A DNA stretch of 64,000 nucleotides. Origin: Membranipora membranacea (Eukaryota; Bryozoa; Gymnolaemata; Cheilostomatida; Membraniporidae). The stretch covers positions 30,728,162 to 30,792,161 of the forward strand of contig OU612067.1 in assembly GCA_914767715.1 (NCBI GenBank), written 5' to 3'. Made by a program: the position numbers and the translations under genes. This document shows, in pieces, positions 12,701-25,303 of this stretch. The stretch's first letter is position 1. Each line of letters starts with the position of its first letter. The notes under the pieces were generated by a model. That model did no database searches and was not told where the DNA came from. It saw only the letters and a program-made list of their open reading frames with translations.

Positions 12701-15700
12701 ACAACTACACCTACACATTCAAAAATATTTTTTCATCCACATGAAAACATCAAGGTCCAAGTGAACTATTCTTCGAGAGGGATGAGAAAAGTCATAATAT
12801 AGTTGAGGAGACTTACTGGGTCTACAGCACCTGCAGGGGTCATGTTTATCTAAGTAATGCTCTAAAGTATCCCATCCTCCCCCCACTCTGATCATAACGT
12901 GATTACGTAATATCTGAAATAGAAAATTATCATTATAATATCAACTTAAGGATGCGTGATGTCAGTATGTATCATTTATCCCGTGGTTACTCTCCTTACA
13001 GGATGTCATATAGGCAGAAAATTTTCATCAGAAGTCCAACGGCATTGCATAGTAGTTTATTTGCAATTAAAAGTTTGTCTAATCAAGTTGACAATTTAGT
13101 ATTCAGCATTGTTAAAACACCCATCCTCCTTTATTGTATATCTTATATGACATATCTGGATTCTAGTTTATTATCTTTGCATATCTGAAACTCAGAAAGC
13201 CCAACCAAATATACAAGCAGCATGCAAATGCTTTGGCGTGACTTGGACGGGATGTACATTTTTGGCAGGGCTTGTGGACACGTTCTGCTTACTATTATAG
13301 ACAAAGACGGAAATAGGGCGGGATATCGCATACCTATATTCTGACCAGCCGGTTGGCAAGTATTATCAAGACTGGCTGTTTTGTGGCTAGCCTGTTTGAA
13401 GAATATGTGAACAACTAGCCAAACCTTTGTCCCTTCCTCGCAGCCCAGCAGGATACGAAACTGATAAGAGTGGGCAGACGCTGACCTTGACATGATTCTG
13501 AACTTACCCGAACGAAAACTACATTCTGTGTGTGTCCGATCCTGTACTTTCCTCTCGAAACATTAATCATCGGAAACTGCTTAGGACAAGTACACTGCTG
13601 AACGGCATGCTGTACCTGTGACAAAGAGAGAGAGAGTTTATAGTTATGGGGATAAATTCTCATAATTTAGACAGAAAATGACTCAATCAAATACATTGGC
13701 ACTTAGACAGTTGGGCTAAGCGCCAACGCCATACAGATCATGTCCCTTAGGCGGAAGTTGAGACCACTTTGCCAGAAATCAAAAGGGCTTCGGTTCTCAA
13801 GCCAAGTTTATTTTAGTTTTGAAATCAAAGACTGATGCGATTCACTTTCTTTTTCCATCATAAAACTTTAAACAGTGATAATAACTATTATAAGTTTTGG
13901 CCGCAGATTAGCTACAGGTACCGGTCACAGTCAAATAATATGCTTCAAGTCTTGAAACGACAACTGGCAGTAAGTAACATAGCCCTCTCGTACATTGACT
14001 TAAAGTCATCTACAATATCACTGCCTAACTGATCACAGAGTAAGGATATATCTGTGAACTCATCATCATCAGACCTATCCAATCCTACAAGGCATGTCAG
14101 GTGTGGAAAATAATCCACTTGGCCAAAGTGAAGGACATGAAAAGAAATCACAGCATCCGCCAGATCACAATTTTTTTAATAAATATCACGCTAAATTTAG
14201 GGTCTGGCTCTTAAGATAATAGTCGGTTAATGGTAGGTATTTCCATTTCAGCCATAGGCACAGTTGACATGAGTTTTTGGCATTACATGTTTTCCGATTA
14301 TTGATACATAAATATAGGCTTATCAAATATCAATTTAGGTTATGTAATTTAAAGAATGTAAAAAAATGTTACCCCACATCACCTTTGCACAATTAACTTT
14401 GTATGTGGCTTTTGGCTGCAGGTGGCTTTGAAATAAACTTGTGCCTGCATTACACCACAACAAAGGAATGGAAAACATAGGAAACTTTGAAGATCATTAT
14501 CTTGTTGGTATTTAATGAAACTGTACAACATTCCACACAGGGTTCTAAAGCAGAGATTACACGTGATAAGCAAGGCTTTTGTCCTTGATAACCAACCCAG
14601 AGAAATAAAACATCAGGGCATTTAAAAGCCTACTTTCATTTCAATTATTGAGATGTTTTCAACAGCTTTTTGGTTTGAGTACATAAACTTGCCGATAAAG
14701 TACACCCAATCTTATGTACCAAAGTGTAGGTCCAAATACAGGTGTAGAGAGTGGTTGATTTCATCGGTGGAAAACACACCAGTTATGGGTAGATAAGCGA
14801 AGTTAGTCGGTCATTCTGTTACAAAGTAATCTGGAGGAGCCCTCCAAAACTTGTCCGATGTGTTGGATCTGATCGGCCAATCAGATTCATCTCATTTGCT
14901 GACCAAAACAGGGACCTCAGCTATCGATATGTTTTGCTAATTTCAGCAGTAAGACCAAGGGCTGCATTAAACTCAATTTTAGGCAGAAAACAATGTTCAC
15001 TCCTAGACCAGGTCCAATTTGAGCTTGGATTGAATTACCCACTAGAATGTCTTGACATTCACATTTATTTACAGAAATCGCTATAGTCTTAGGTAAAACC
15101 TTCATTCACATAATTTATGCAGGGGCGGGAGGGGAATAATCTGTAATTTGATCACATATAGGTAGGATCAGCTGACTACAGAGTAGTCGGCTCATGATAT
15201 TAATGGACACAGTAACAAGTTCATTACACAGCCTGATCAATACTGGATAATTCAATTAATTCATTATCTTGTTGTTGTGAGAAAAAAACTGATACCAATC
15301 AAGTAGTATCCTGTCCTAGAAAAGATAAGCCACGGGACTAAGTAATATTTTTGTTTGGATTGTATATCTAATGTAACCACGGCTACCACAAAAGCGATAT
15401 CAGAGCCATTTGAGAGAGATAATACACATCCATAGGTTGTGGATTACGTCTTGGGATGTACACCTTACCAGGCCTGGATGACGATCAGTGTTTAATAGCT
15501 AAGGCTTAGATTTTCTAAGGCAAAGAGCTAGCAAGCTATAGCGCTTGTTGGAAAAAGACACCTAGGCCTAGTATATTGGTATTAAACCCTTTCATCTAGC
15601 ACATCCTAAATACTTAGAAGTCAGTTTGCAATCACTTTTGTCAACCAGACCAAAGCTTACTTCTCTGTAGGGAGCTGATGTTAGTCAGTCTTACGCTGCG

Positions 15701-18700
15701 GCGCACAGGTTATAGGTATGACAACACAAGATTGGAGAGTAAACACAAATAACCTACACTGTCATCGTTGCAACTATTGCTTAAACTATCTATGGAATTG
15801 TGACATATGTAAAGTAAAGCCCACACTATGCCTAACCCGAATAAGCCATAGTCATTGTCCGCTGGAATTAGCTGGCTCAATCTGATTGTTTTTTTTATCA
15901 CAGATAATGGGTTTTCCTATTAGTAAATGGCTTATAAAAGATGTAGGAGTTCCAAAGTTTGGATTTTCCGGATATTATATCTCTGTCACCATTGGGAATT
16001 TCTCAATTGAATCTTTCCTTTGTCAATGGCCCAAAAAAATTGTTTGGAATAACGCCATGATCCTCTCGGTTCGATCAGGGAAATAAGCCACAGAAAACTT
16101 GAATTGAATTTTTTTTTGTAGGTGTGCCTTTATCAAGCTCTCCAAATTACCACCTTATCAGTGGTTCAAGCTCTCAAACTTTGTGGGGATAGCTGATAGT
16201 AGCATTCCAGTTACCAACCGCATTTGGTCGAAAAAAGTGGTTTGTAATGGAATGCTTCTACCAGCTATCCCCACACAGTTTGATCACTTGAAGCTATTTG
16301 TAAAACAGAATAAGGTTCTTTATATCCACTCATCCACTCACCCACTCGTCGAGGCTAGCTCTGTCACTGTCTGTATCACTGTGAGCAGTCCCCACATCTG
16401 TAACACTGCCCTGACTATTCCTTCGTCCTTCTGCTCTCTTTATCTTCTGCTCCAGAGCATCTATCTCCTGCTCAAACTGGACAAGCATAGGAGCGAGCAT
16501 CCCATACCGAGCACCTCGGCGGGCAACCTACAGAAGAGGAAAGTCAGATAGCCTATTTATAAGCAGTTTTCTAGGGCGAGCTGGGAGGTGACAACTCAGC
16601 TCCGTCTAGGCCGATGTCAAAACATACATGGAAACTCAGTGAATGTTAAATATTGAGCTACTGGGATGGAGTGGAGTTGTGAGGATGTCGGCAGCTCCAC
16701 ATTACAGTGTCCATGTTCTATTGCAAACAAAGCCACTGCTGTGTAGAGCACCCTAAAACTTCTATCATTCCCCCTGTAAACCTTGGTTTGGTTACAAAAG
16801 ATCAAAGAAGCTGCTTTGGATCAATTATACCTAACGTCTTGGTATAAATGTCTCAAAATAGCCTGTCATTCGCTCCACCATAGGGCCAGTAAAAATTGAT
16901 CCAGGTCGGACGTTGACATTATTAAGCTGCTTTGATCAGAGTATATGTCCGGATTTGATCGATGATGTCGGACTCCTAAATGATGTCTAAAGACATTACA
17001 CAAGCCAAAGCTACGGAAGATAAGATTGATTGGCAAATAATGAAGTAACCTGCGAGATATTCTCGTGCCCACGGACCTCATAGACCCTATATAACACACT
17101 TATATTAGGCATGATTCAAGGCATGTGAGTCATATCTTGCTAATTACCCTTTGAGTATGCCTATATGTTAGCCCATGATTTCCTGAGTTAACTAACTGCT
17201 AGCTATTGAACAAGAAGAATAGAACATGATACTTTCCCTTCCCTATACAACTGATGAGTATTGAGATTCAACAGTAAGTCATAACTTGCCAAAGTCAGGT
17301 GTCAAATTCTGATGCAATTTCTTTACACCATAGATGAGATAAAGGAGAGATTAAGCCTCATTTAATGGTGTCACTAAATATCATTTTACGCTCCTAAGCA
17401 GTGAAAACACAGAATTATATCCCCCCCCCCAAGTAGCAGAACTGAGCTGATACTGAGTAGTAAGCCGGACCTCCAAGGGATGGCCGTAGCCTTTTAAACT
17501 GCAACCTATATGCCTACTACGAGAACCATATACAAATGGCAATGTGAATGCGACCTTGATAGCATAAGAAGTAAGATTCTTGGCTGCCCGTGATATTTAA
17601 ATTTACATGACATCTGGTAACATATATATTGTGTTACACTAACTTGCCAAGCGATGACTAATACACACAAACTATATAACAGGCTGGTTATGCAGTTTTT
17701 TGCTCACAGCACTCATATATCAATAAAAAATCAATGTAGAATTGCAAATTATTAATACTCAAGGGTAATTATGACACCCATACGAACTGTGCCAACTGCT
17801 GTCTTAATGACAGAGTAACAATCGGGCATCAATATTGGCAGCATATCAATATGAAATTATCAGTACTGTACATCATCATACCAAAGACTAGATATAATTC
17901 ATTCTTCAGCCTTTGATCATACAACATAATATATATGTAGACTAATAGACCAATGCAAATCTTTTTTACATCTCATGCATGCCTTGTTTTAAATAGACAC
18001 CCATTTACGTCAATCTACTGATATGCTGACTCATCAAAATGTACAAAAAACTTCATGACTCCTTTCTCTCATGATAAACAAGTGCTTCAACATTTCCACA
18101 ATGCTACTAGAACCTGGTCTAAGGTCAACAGATTATCATAGGGTTGGTCTCATTGGAAATTCCAGGATACTGAATTGTGGGATACGCTTCAACTGCTAAT
18201 GGACCAGAATTTCGGAGAATACTACGGCATATATCCATCTGTCGTATGACCGTGTTGTAAACTACAACACCTTGCTATGATCAAACTAACCAGACCTCAA
18301 ATTCTCATCACAGATAACATTAGGATGACATTTAACTGCTGTGCCAATGAAGGGCAAGCTTTACAGAGGAGTCATTTCAGTACTGATGCTTGTGGTGGAG
18401 GTTACCCTGGCAAGGGTCAAAAGCCAAGATCTACAAATTACTAATAGCAAGGAAACTGTATTATACAGACGATTGTGTTTACTTCTAACTGTGACTGCAG
18501 GCACACTACTTAGGTGTGTGAAGAGCAATAGAACTTTAAATTGTCCCTAGATTAATTCCTAAGGTATTTCAGAACAATCAATACCAAGACATGATCAATT
18601 TAAAGCAGCCCTTCAGCTAAACCAGCGAATGATTGTGATTTTTATATCGGGAGTGTCTAGATATCAAAGATTGATTCTTCTCATATTTACACAAACTTAT

Positions 18701-21466
18701 TGATACAGTAGTTTTGAAAGTGGTGATGATAAAATTGACACCCATCTAATGTAGTGCAATATTTTGCCAATCAACTGTCAAAGATATGACAGGAGCATAA
18801 AAGATAGACACTCATGTAACGTGACATCTCTGATCAAGTGCTCAAAACTGCTAAGCACTAGCTTAAAAATTTAATCTTGGCTTTCTATTTTCGGCTATAA
18901 TTTAGTGAATGATCGAAGTGAGTATAGTATACAGAGGATTTAAAGTTATTGTGGCAGGCAAATGTTTAGCTGTTAATAGATTCTTATCCTTGGCTCAGAC
19001 CAGGAAAGCTGACATTTACTGGGCGGATAAATTTGATACAGTACTAAGTCCATTATATACATATTCTTAAATCAGATCAAAATAATTTCTGGTATGTAAA
19101 GTCTTTACATTTATATGCAGTAATGCTCCTGAGATAAAAAAAACTGTGAGCAGGATGGGTGCCTATAAAACATTTTTTGCAGAAATCTTTTGCAATGGTT
19201 TAATATTCCATATGTCGATGCCAATTCCTCCGCTCAATAATAGACAGTATATAACACACTGTCTCTGTTTTTTGGTTCAATGTTTTCTAACATGTTGCGC
19301 GAGGCTCAAAAGATTTCCATTGTTTGTAAGCAATAGCAGCGTCATGTGACGTAATGTATGACAAGACTCGATGTGACACGCAGTCCCACCCACTATCCAA
19401 CTGTCATTGACAACAAACAGCTGGCAGCGTTTAGTTTGACCTACTGACCTCTAACACACACAAGATAACATTCTTCTCATTTTTGTTCAGCACCAGGTCA
19501 TCGGACTCGAAAAGTAGTACTTCGTTCACTCCGAGGTGTCTCTTCACCCAGTTAATGAAGTTAGCTACATTATCTCTTGCTTGGAAACTCTCTGGTTTAA
19601 CACCATTCCTGTAAGAAATTCGTCAAACAGGGATTGTTAATTGTGAAAAAGTAAACAAGTGTGTCTCTAACTCACTAGTAGAGATAGCTATGGGGTAACC
19701 TGATTGGCTCAGAAAATTGATTTATTTGAGATCTAGTGGTGCGACGGAATGCTCTGACACATCCATTTTAGCTCGTTAACTTGTGTCTGAGTATTTTCAG
19801 CTTCCCTTGAGTGTGTAGGGCTGCATGACTGTTGTTGATGGACTCTAAACTCTCTGATTTGAGAAACTATTTAAATGGGGATAACACAATGCACTACTAA
19901 TGACTGATAACAAAAATATTGAGCAGTAAACAAACAGAAAAATAAACAAACAAGACTAAAAACTACCACAATCACTTTACTAATTCACCATCAAACAAAG
20001 TTGTGGGTTCAGATAATGTTTAGGAATAGCTCATGTGCAGAAATTACCCACACTGAGAGAGGGGTGTCATATTTTCTATTCATGGATTTAGAGGCAGGAT
20101 TATAAAACAATCCAGTGCAATTATTCAGTTTCACACTTTTGATCTGACCAAAATATTCATAAAGGCCTACACTTTGCATGCAGGTGTAATAGTTTATTGT
20201 TCAATTCAAGATCAAAACATGGATTAAATCAGACTAAACCATTGAGAAAGGAATGTACTGAAATATTTCTACAAAGTCATTAATCTTTTTGTTATGTAAT
20301 TAAACAACTATGAAACAATGTTTATATTCCGAGGGCAACAGGCCTGCAAAAATTCAGATTCTTCACTGCATACAAATTCAACATTGTGAATTCGGTCAAT
20401 AATTTTAAAAGCAAAAACTGCCTTTGGTCAAGTATATAGTGCTAACAATTAGTTTTAACCTCAATAATAACTTAAATGTATCAGACATAGGACCGGGTAT
20501 ACCAACAAATTAAGTGTTATTAGGCTTTACTTGGAGCAGTAATTGGGTAAATTTCAGCATTGAACACTTGTGTAAACTCAACTAGATATTTTAATTATCT
20601 GTAATTGTAGAGCCTCAATTCAATTATACAGGATATAAGCTGAGTTAGCCACTGGTTAAGTGCACAAATAGAACAACATGTCTGAGCAATTATTTGTGGT
20701 GTCAAATCAATACATCAGGATGGATAAACCTATAGACAAGACAAATAGTGGCAGTCAATCAATTTATGCACTGATTGGAGCGTATTATTTATAACAGGCA
20801 CTTGCTGGCAGTAGTCAGTAGTATGCCAGAGCATATAAGGCCATCCATCAACATCATACTACAGGATGATCTGGGCTGGATTAAAAAAGATCAACAACCT
20901 GCTGGCAGAGATATTTATAAGTAATTGTATAATATGACCAATATGTAAGGGTGCTCTCTGAATTCGATAACAGAAATGAACACTAAACACAAAATTATCA
21001 GGAGCAGCATGTTTGGTCTGGACCAGTTGGCTCTCGATGACATAAAGCCAGGTCCTCCACACGATCATTGTGGGCCGAATACATTGTCTGAGCAAATTTG
21101 GTTTCAGCAACTTGAACGGAGATTTAACCTGACCACTAACCTGTAAATTAGATCAGGAACTTGTGTGCCATTCCCTGAGGCGTCTATGTACGATTTTACA
21201 TTGTTGGCGTGTAAGCATAAGAACGTCCCATCTCGTAGATTGTCCAGTAGATTGTCAGCAGTAAGTTGAGTGTTGTAGAGATTATTGAACCACTCAGCCA
21301 GGTCCTCTCTCATGGCATACAGATACGCATCCTTGTTCTCGTACGGCCGCACTGAGCTCTTTTTATCCAGTCTGTTTAAGGCATGAGTAGGAGACCCTGG
21401 TGAGGGTGGGGTACTTATTGTAGAGCTCAGAGACTCACAGTCTAAGTTATCAAGAGTTAGTGGCAT
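9754..21466 (-). CDS. GAS2L: GAS2-like protein (CH + GAR domains, Ser/Arg-rich tail)
   Basis: Nine exons, phase-consistent: 21466-21141, 19608-19449, 16527-16342, 13615-13508, 12913-12817, 12350-12281, 11916-11821, 11485-11329 and 10284-9754. They make 576 residues ending in TGA. Residues about 45-165 form a GAS2-type calponin-homology domain ([67 protein letters not shown]), followed by the family hallmark [13 protein letters not shown]. Residues about 225-293 are the GAR domain ([40 protein letters not shown]). In this family the CH domain binds actin and the GAR domain binds microtubules, so the protein should crosslink the two in the cytoplasm. The last 280 residues are low-complexity Ser/Arg/Thr with possible SR motifs and fit the basic tails of GAS2L proteins. 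An extra linker exon between 16342 and 13615 is possible. Untranslated 5' exons upstream of 21466 were not found. Confidence 0.88.
10445..10500. repeat. AGTTGT/GATAACT small hairpin element
   Basis: GGGAGTTGTGGCCCC, then TTTTTGTA, then GTGGAGATAACTA. The two ends are imperfect inverted repeats. The same layout recurs at 12671-12708, so it looks like a small dispersed hairpin of the kind common in lophotrochozoan genomes. Confidence 0.45.
12671..12708. repeat. AGTTGTC/GACAACT small hairpin element
   Basis: AGGAGTTGTCTGC, TTTTTGTATGTA, then GGGAGACAACTA: partly complementary ends around a T-rich loop, matching the element near 10450. It lies in an intron of the GAS2-like gene. Confidence 0.45.
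13616..16341 (-). other. Third intron of the GAS2-like gene; possible extra exon near 14070-13975
   Basis: An acidic open stretch on the minus strand ([14 protein letters not shown] then [19 protein letters not shown]) lies in this intron and resembles coding sequence by composition. No acceptor/donor pair joins it in phase 0 to exons 16527-16342 and 13615-13508, which already fit each other. It may be an alternative exon reached through a different donor of exon 3, or chance. The rest of the intron shows nothing I recognise. Confidence 0.3.
16528..21140. other. First two introns of the GAS2-like gene
   Basis: Apart from exon 19608-19449, this is AT-rich intron sequence. Short frames here lack family resemblance and splice support. 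A run of ten cytosines lies near 17420. I see no other gene, RNA or complete mobile element. Confidence 0.5.
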
Positions 21467-23639
21467 TGGTGTTTGGGTCTGATGACAGGCTAGTAAAGCG
21501 GCGAAAAGTTATCCTTGTCCTAGCCTGACTTTAACCAGAATCATTCTAGCTTCTCCACGCCAACTAATACTTAGAATTAACCTTGTCAGGAGCGGCAGCA
21601 ATCCTTCCCACTGTTAGTTCTCACAACTTTTAGGTCTGCAATAGAAACAAGTTAGTAACCTCAGCAATAACAAAAGTAGAATTATGTGACATATATACAC
21701 ACATGTAAAACAAATATTAACTGAAGCAGCTGTCATCTTCATATATCACATAAAGTTGCAACAATCTAAATAAGGACTTACCTCAACCCAAACAAAAACT
21801 GCCCTATGGCTTACTCCCAAGGTTTCCTCGCCCAGACCCTTTACCGACAGACCAACTCGCTCAAAGTGCAAGCAACCAATAAATTGCCTGTTAAAACATT
21901 TCAGATATGGGTTATTCCGCATGGAATTCTACAACTACTGTAAATCTTCTAATATCAGCTCAAGCTTAGCCATATTTTACAAAATAAGCAATATCCAATG
22001 ATGTGCGCACAAATAGGGTAGAATGATAAATGATTACATACAGTAGCAAGGAAATGATTCATTCATTACTTTATTTCTTAGTAATGCAGCTGTTTATAGC
22101 AAAGTGTTTGAGAGGATATGGAATCGCTATCGATCCCAATCAATTTCCAAGATAGACACACTCATGTCTGGAATAAAACTGTTCTCTCTGGTTTGTTGAT
22201 GGAAGGAAATTGCAAAAGTCTAATACCGAGGCGTCGCTTCCAGCTTATGAACCAAACCTTCAACATCCTCAGCGCCACATAGTTTAATAGCTAGCCCATT
22301 CTTCATGATGTGGCAACGCTTGCTTTTAACCAACATACAACTAACTGCTACCAAATGCATCAAAAGTGTCAGTGTTTATTATACAAGTGTAATTCTATCT
22401 TAATTAAATGTAAAATCAATCAATTATTTCACAATTTTTGAAAAAAAGTGTCAGTCCACACAAAGAAGCGCAGGCCCTGGATAGTTTGTAGATTTACTGT
22501 AGGTCCTATCAGCCCATCTATTTCCATGCAGTCAGATTTGATTCAACTTCAACTTTCACTTTGACACCAGTTGTTGTTTGACTTGTCACCCCAAAGGTGA
22601 CAAATTGCAGATAGCATAATCGCTGAAAAGTTGATGCCCCTTACCTGTGGGATAAGCGCTCTTGTTCTTCCTTTCCCTTTGTGCTTTAGATACAGAATGA
22701 CTCAAAATTCTATAGGTTTGCTGTAATTATCCTAAAGTACAACAATTTAGATAGAATCTGATCAGGACAGCTACACAAATTGCCAGAGGTTGTACCAAAA
22801 TATGGATTAGTAGTAAGGGTATAATTTGACCAGCATAATTAACAGAAGCGGATCGATATCTAATCTATAATCTCAGACTTAATCATTGTTACATCACTGC
22901 ACTCTCAGTGTTATTAGAGCAGTTATAATAACTGATTGATTTCTAGTGATTGTGAGGTAGACTGATGAGAAGATTAGTTCAGACGCATACCACCAAGTCT
23001 CTTTGTTTGTTTTTGGTATTCACCCCCTTGACTAGTCATGCTACATTTTTCTGGCTGATTGCCTGCCTGACTAGTAGTCAGAGAGAGAAAGAGGAGGCAC
23101 CCTAAACGCAAAGGAACTTGATAAAATATTGTCACCTTATCAAATCTCTATGGCGTGATAAGGTGATGACATTATTTTAGCTCTTTGAAGGGCTTAATGA
23201 ACTTAATTATGCAAATCCTCCCATTACAATCATTGGCCAATCTCACTGAACTATAAGAACAAGCACTGCAGTGGAAACATGGAATGGCTATTTGTTTAGT
23301 AGCTTCTACACTCAAGAGCGTCAAGTTGTACTGATTGAGTGTGTAAATAATGAAATGAATTTGAATCTAAGCTGCAATTATCTGATTAATATATCGATCA
23401 CATAGACACAAAATGTTGCGTTTCCAGCCACATGATATTAATTGTGACAAAATGAGAAAAAAGTATGACAGGCAGCGCAGCTGACAACTACTAACAGTGA
23501 GTAGAATAGGAATACTTTTCTGAGTAAGACTTTCACATATAGTTGCGACACTGACATTATTATGGTTGAGGACGTCGTCTGTCATAATTTTACACATCGG
23601 CTGCAAACGCGAGCAGTCCTGACGTGACTGTCGAGTGAG

Positions 23640-23747
23640 TCTAAGTGCTCAGACGTCTCCGATGCTAGTTAGTGGCAATACATTATCTACCGCACTCATT
23701 TCCAGCACCATCCATTAACTCGCCCTGGAGCAGTCTGAGCACTTAGA
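23640..23747. repeat. Perfect 15-bp inverted repeat with 78-bp spacer
   Basis: TCTAAGTGCTCAGAC at 23640-23654 is the exact reverse complement of GTCTGAGCACTTAGA at 23733-23747. It could be the terminal repeats of a small MITE-like element or a foldback; no target duplication is clear. Confidence 0.6.
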
Positions 23748-24423
23748 ATACTGTCGATTTAAAATTTAATAATGATAGAACATGTCTTCTGTGCCTAGAA
23801 AGATTCCAGGGACACACAACTCCAAAGTTGAATCAGTTTCCACCCAACGACTTTGATACAGTTGTATTATCTGCGCTATTGCCGGCCTGTATCCTGTAGT
23901 GATGTGAATGAGGGGTAAGTCAAGAACAACAGATTGATTATGACCATTTATTGCTAAGCAAAGCTGATACATTGAGCTAAGACGCCGAGAAAAATATTAA
24001 CTACAACAGATTTGTCATCTTTTCATATTCAAAGTCACCAATCATTCTCCAAGCTGCAATTTGTGTATTTGATCGTGAGATCATCGGCCATACCCAGAAA
24101 AACATGAACTCAATGATTGATAATGATTTGATTGTATTTGTAGATTATCTACTATGGTACCTCACTGCAATTTCAAAGATTGTAACCACACAAGGAGTCT
24201 TGCTTGAGTTGTAGCATAGATAAATCGTCAGCAAATGAGGTAACCCCTGCTCCAGTTTGAACTGTGAGTGGTTTAAAAATGATCACTTAAATCACTTAAT
24301 CTAAATTTCAATTGATTTTGATTCTGTTCATAACAATTTGTGTCAATGTAACTTTTTTCATGTGTCAGGTACAAAGCGGTCATATCATAATTAAAAGTAT
24401 TTACAAACTTACATGTTTTGGTT

Positions 24424-24456
24424 AGTTGTCTTCTTATTGACATTAAGAAGACAACT
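24424..24456. repeat. Perfect 13-bp hairpin AGTTGTCTTCTTA / TAAGAAGACAACT
   Basis: Arms at 24424-24436 and 24444-24456 with a 7-base loop. The outer AGTTGTC/GACAACT matches the ends of the small hairpin elements elsewhere in the window. Confidence 0.6.
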
Positions 24457-25303
24457 CTTGTTCTTATGATAGCCTTTTGGCTGATTCTAGTTGTACCATG
24501 TAAAAGTCGTTAATGAGCAGCAAATGACTTTAATGGTGATCACTATCAAGAGTGTCTAAGCCCCTGGTTGTGTTGCAAGTAGTTTTTATGGATAAGGTGG
24601 CGATGAAAATTACCGATGTTTTTTAAGTGACCTTCACTCAACAAATTTTACAATCTTCACCAAAACTATAAATTTAACAAACTGATTTCATTTTTGTGTT
24701 TTTTATTTTTTCCGATAAAAAATGCGTGCACACTTCTCATTAGTTTTTGCTGTCAAATATCTTTGACACAAAATGTAGTGTTGATTGAGTGTATTGAGTT
24801 TTTACTATCATTAAACATTCACAATAACAAAAAATTCAGAGTATTGCTAATATCTTATTTTCCAGGACTTTTTCAAAGTGAAATAAAAATAACAAAGGGA
24901 TAAAAATATTTTCGTTGGCGTTACAGTTCGCAGATGTGTTTTTTTGTCAAACTGTCAAAATGTTCGTCACCAATGGTACACATGTAAGCCTGCTTTTATG
25001 TTTGACATGCTTTTCAATGGACAGTTGTTTTTGTAGCACGGTTTCAATGGAAGTACTAACACCTTCCTGTACAAAAAGGTTATGCAGTTGAAGTCAACAA
25101 TCTGACAGAAATTGGTTGCAGTGCAGACCTAATTTATTGTATCTATTGATGATTGCCATCTTGAATAGACTCAGAAAATTCATTGTCCGTTCACAACACT
25201 GTTGTAAACATATGTATGTCATGTTTACCATACAAAAAGAAACATATTTGGTGCAACTTAAATGAATCAGTGTTTAGTAATGTCATGAGCATTGGAATAG
25301 AGC

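Larger units (their letters stand above)
21467..25303. other. Gene-poor spacer upstream of the GAS2-like gene
   Basis: About 3.8 kb between the GAS2-like start codon and the stop of the CUB/sushi gene. It probably holds the GAS2-like promoter and untranslated exons, which I could not identify. It contains two inverted repeats listed separately. A minus-strand AATAAA near 25136-25131 is a possible poly(A) signal for the CUB/sushi gene. Confidence 0.45.
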
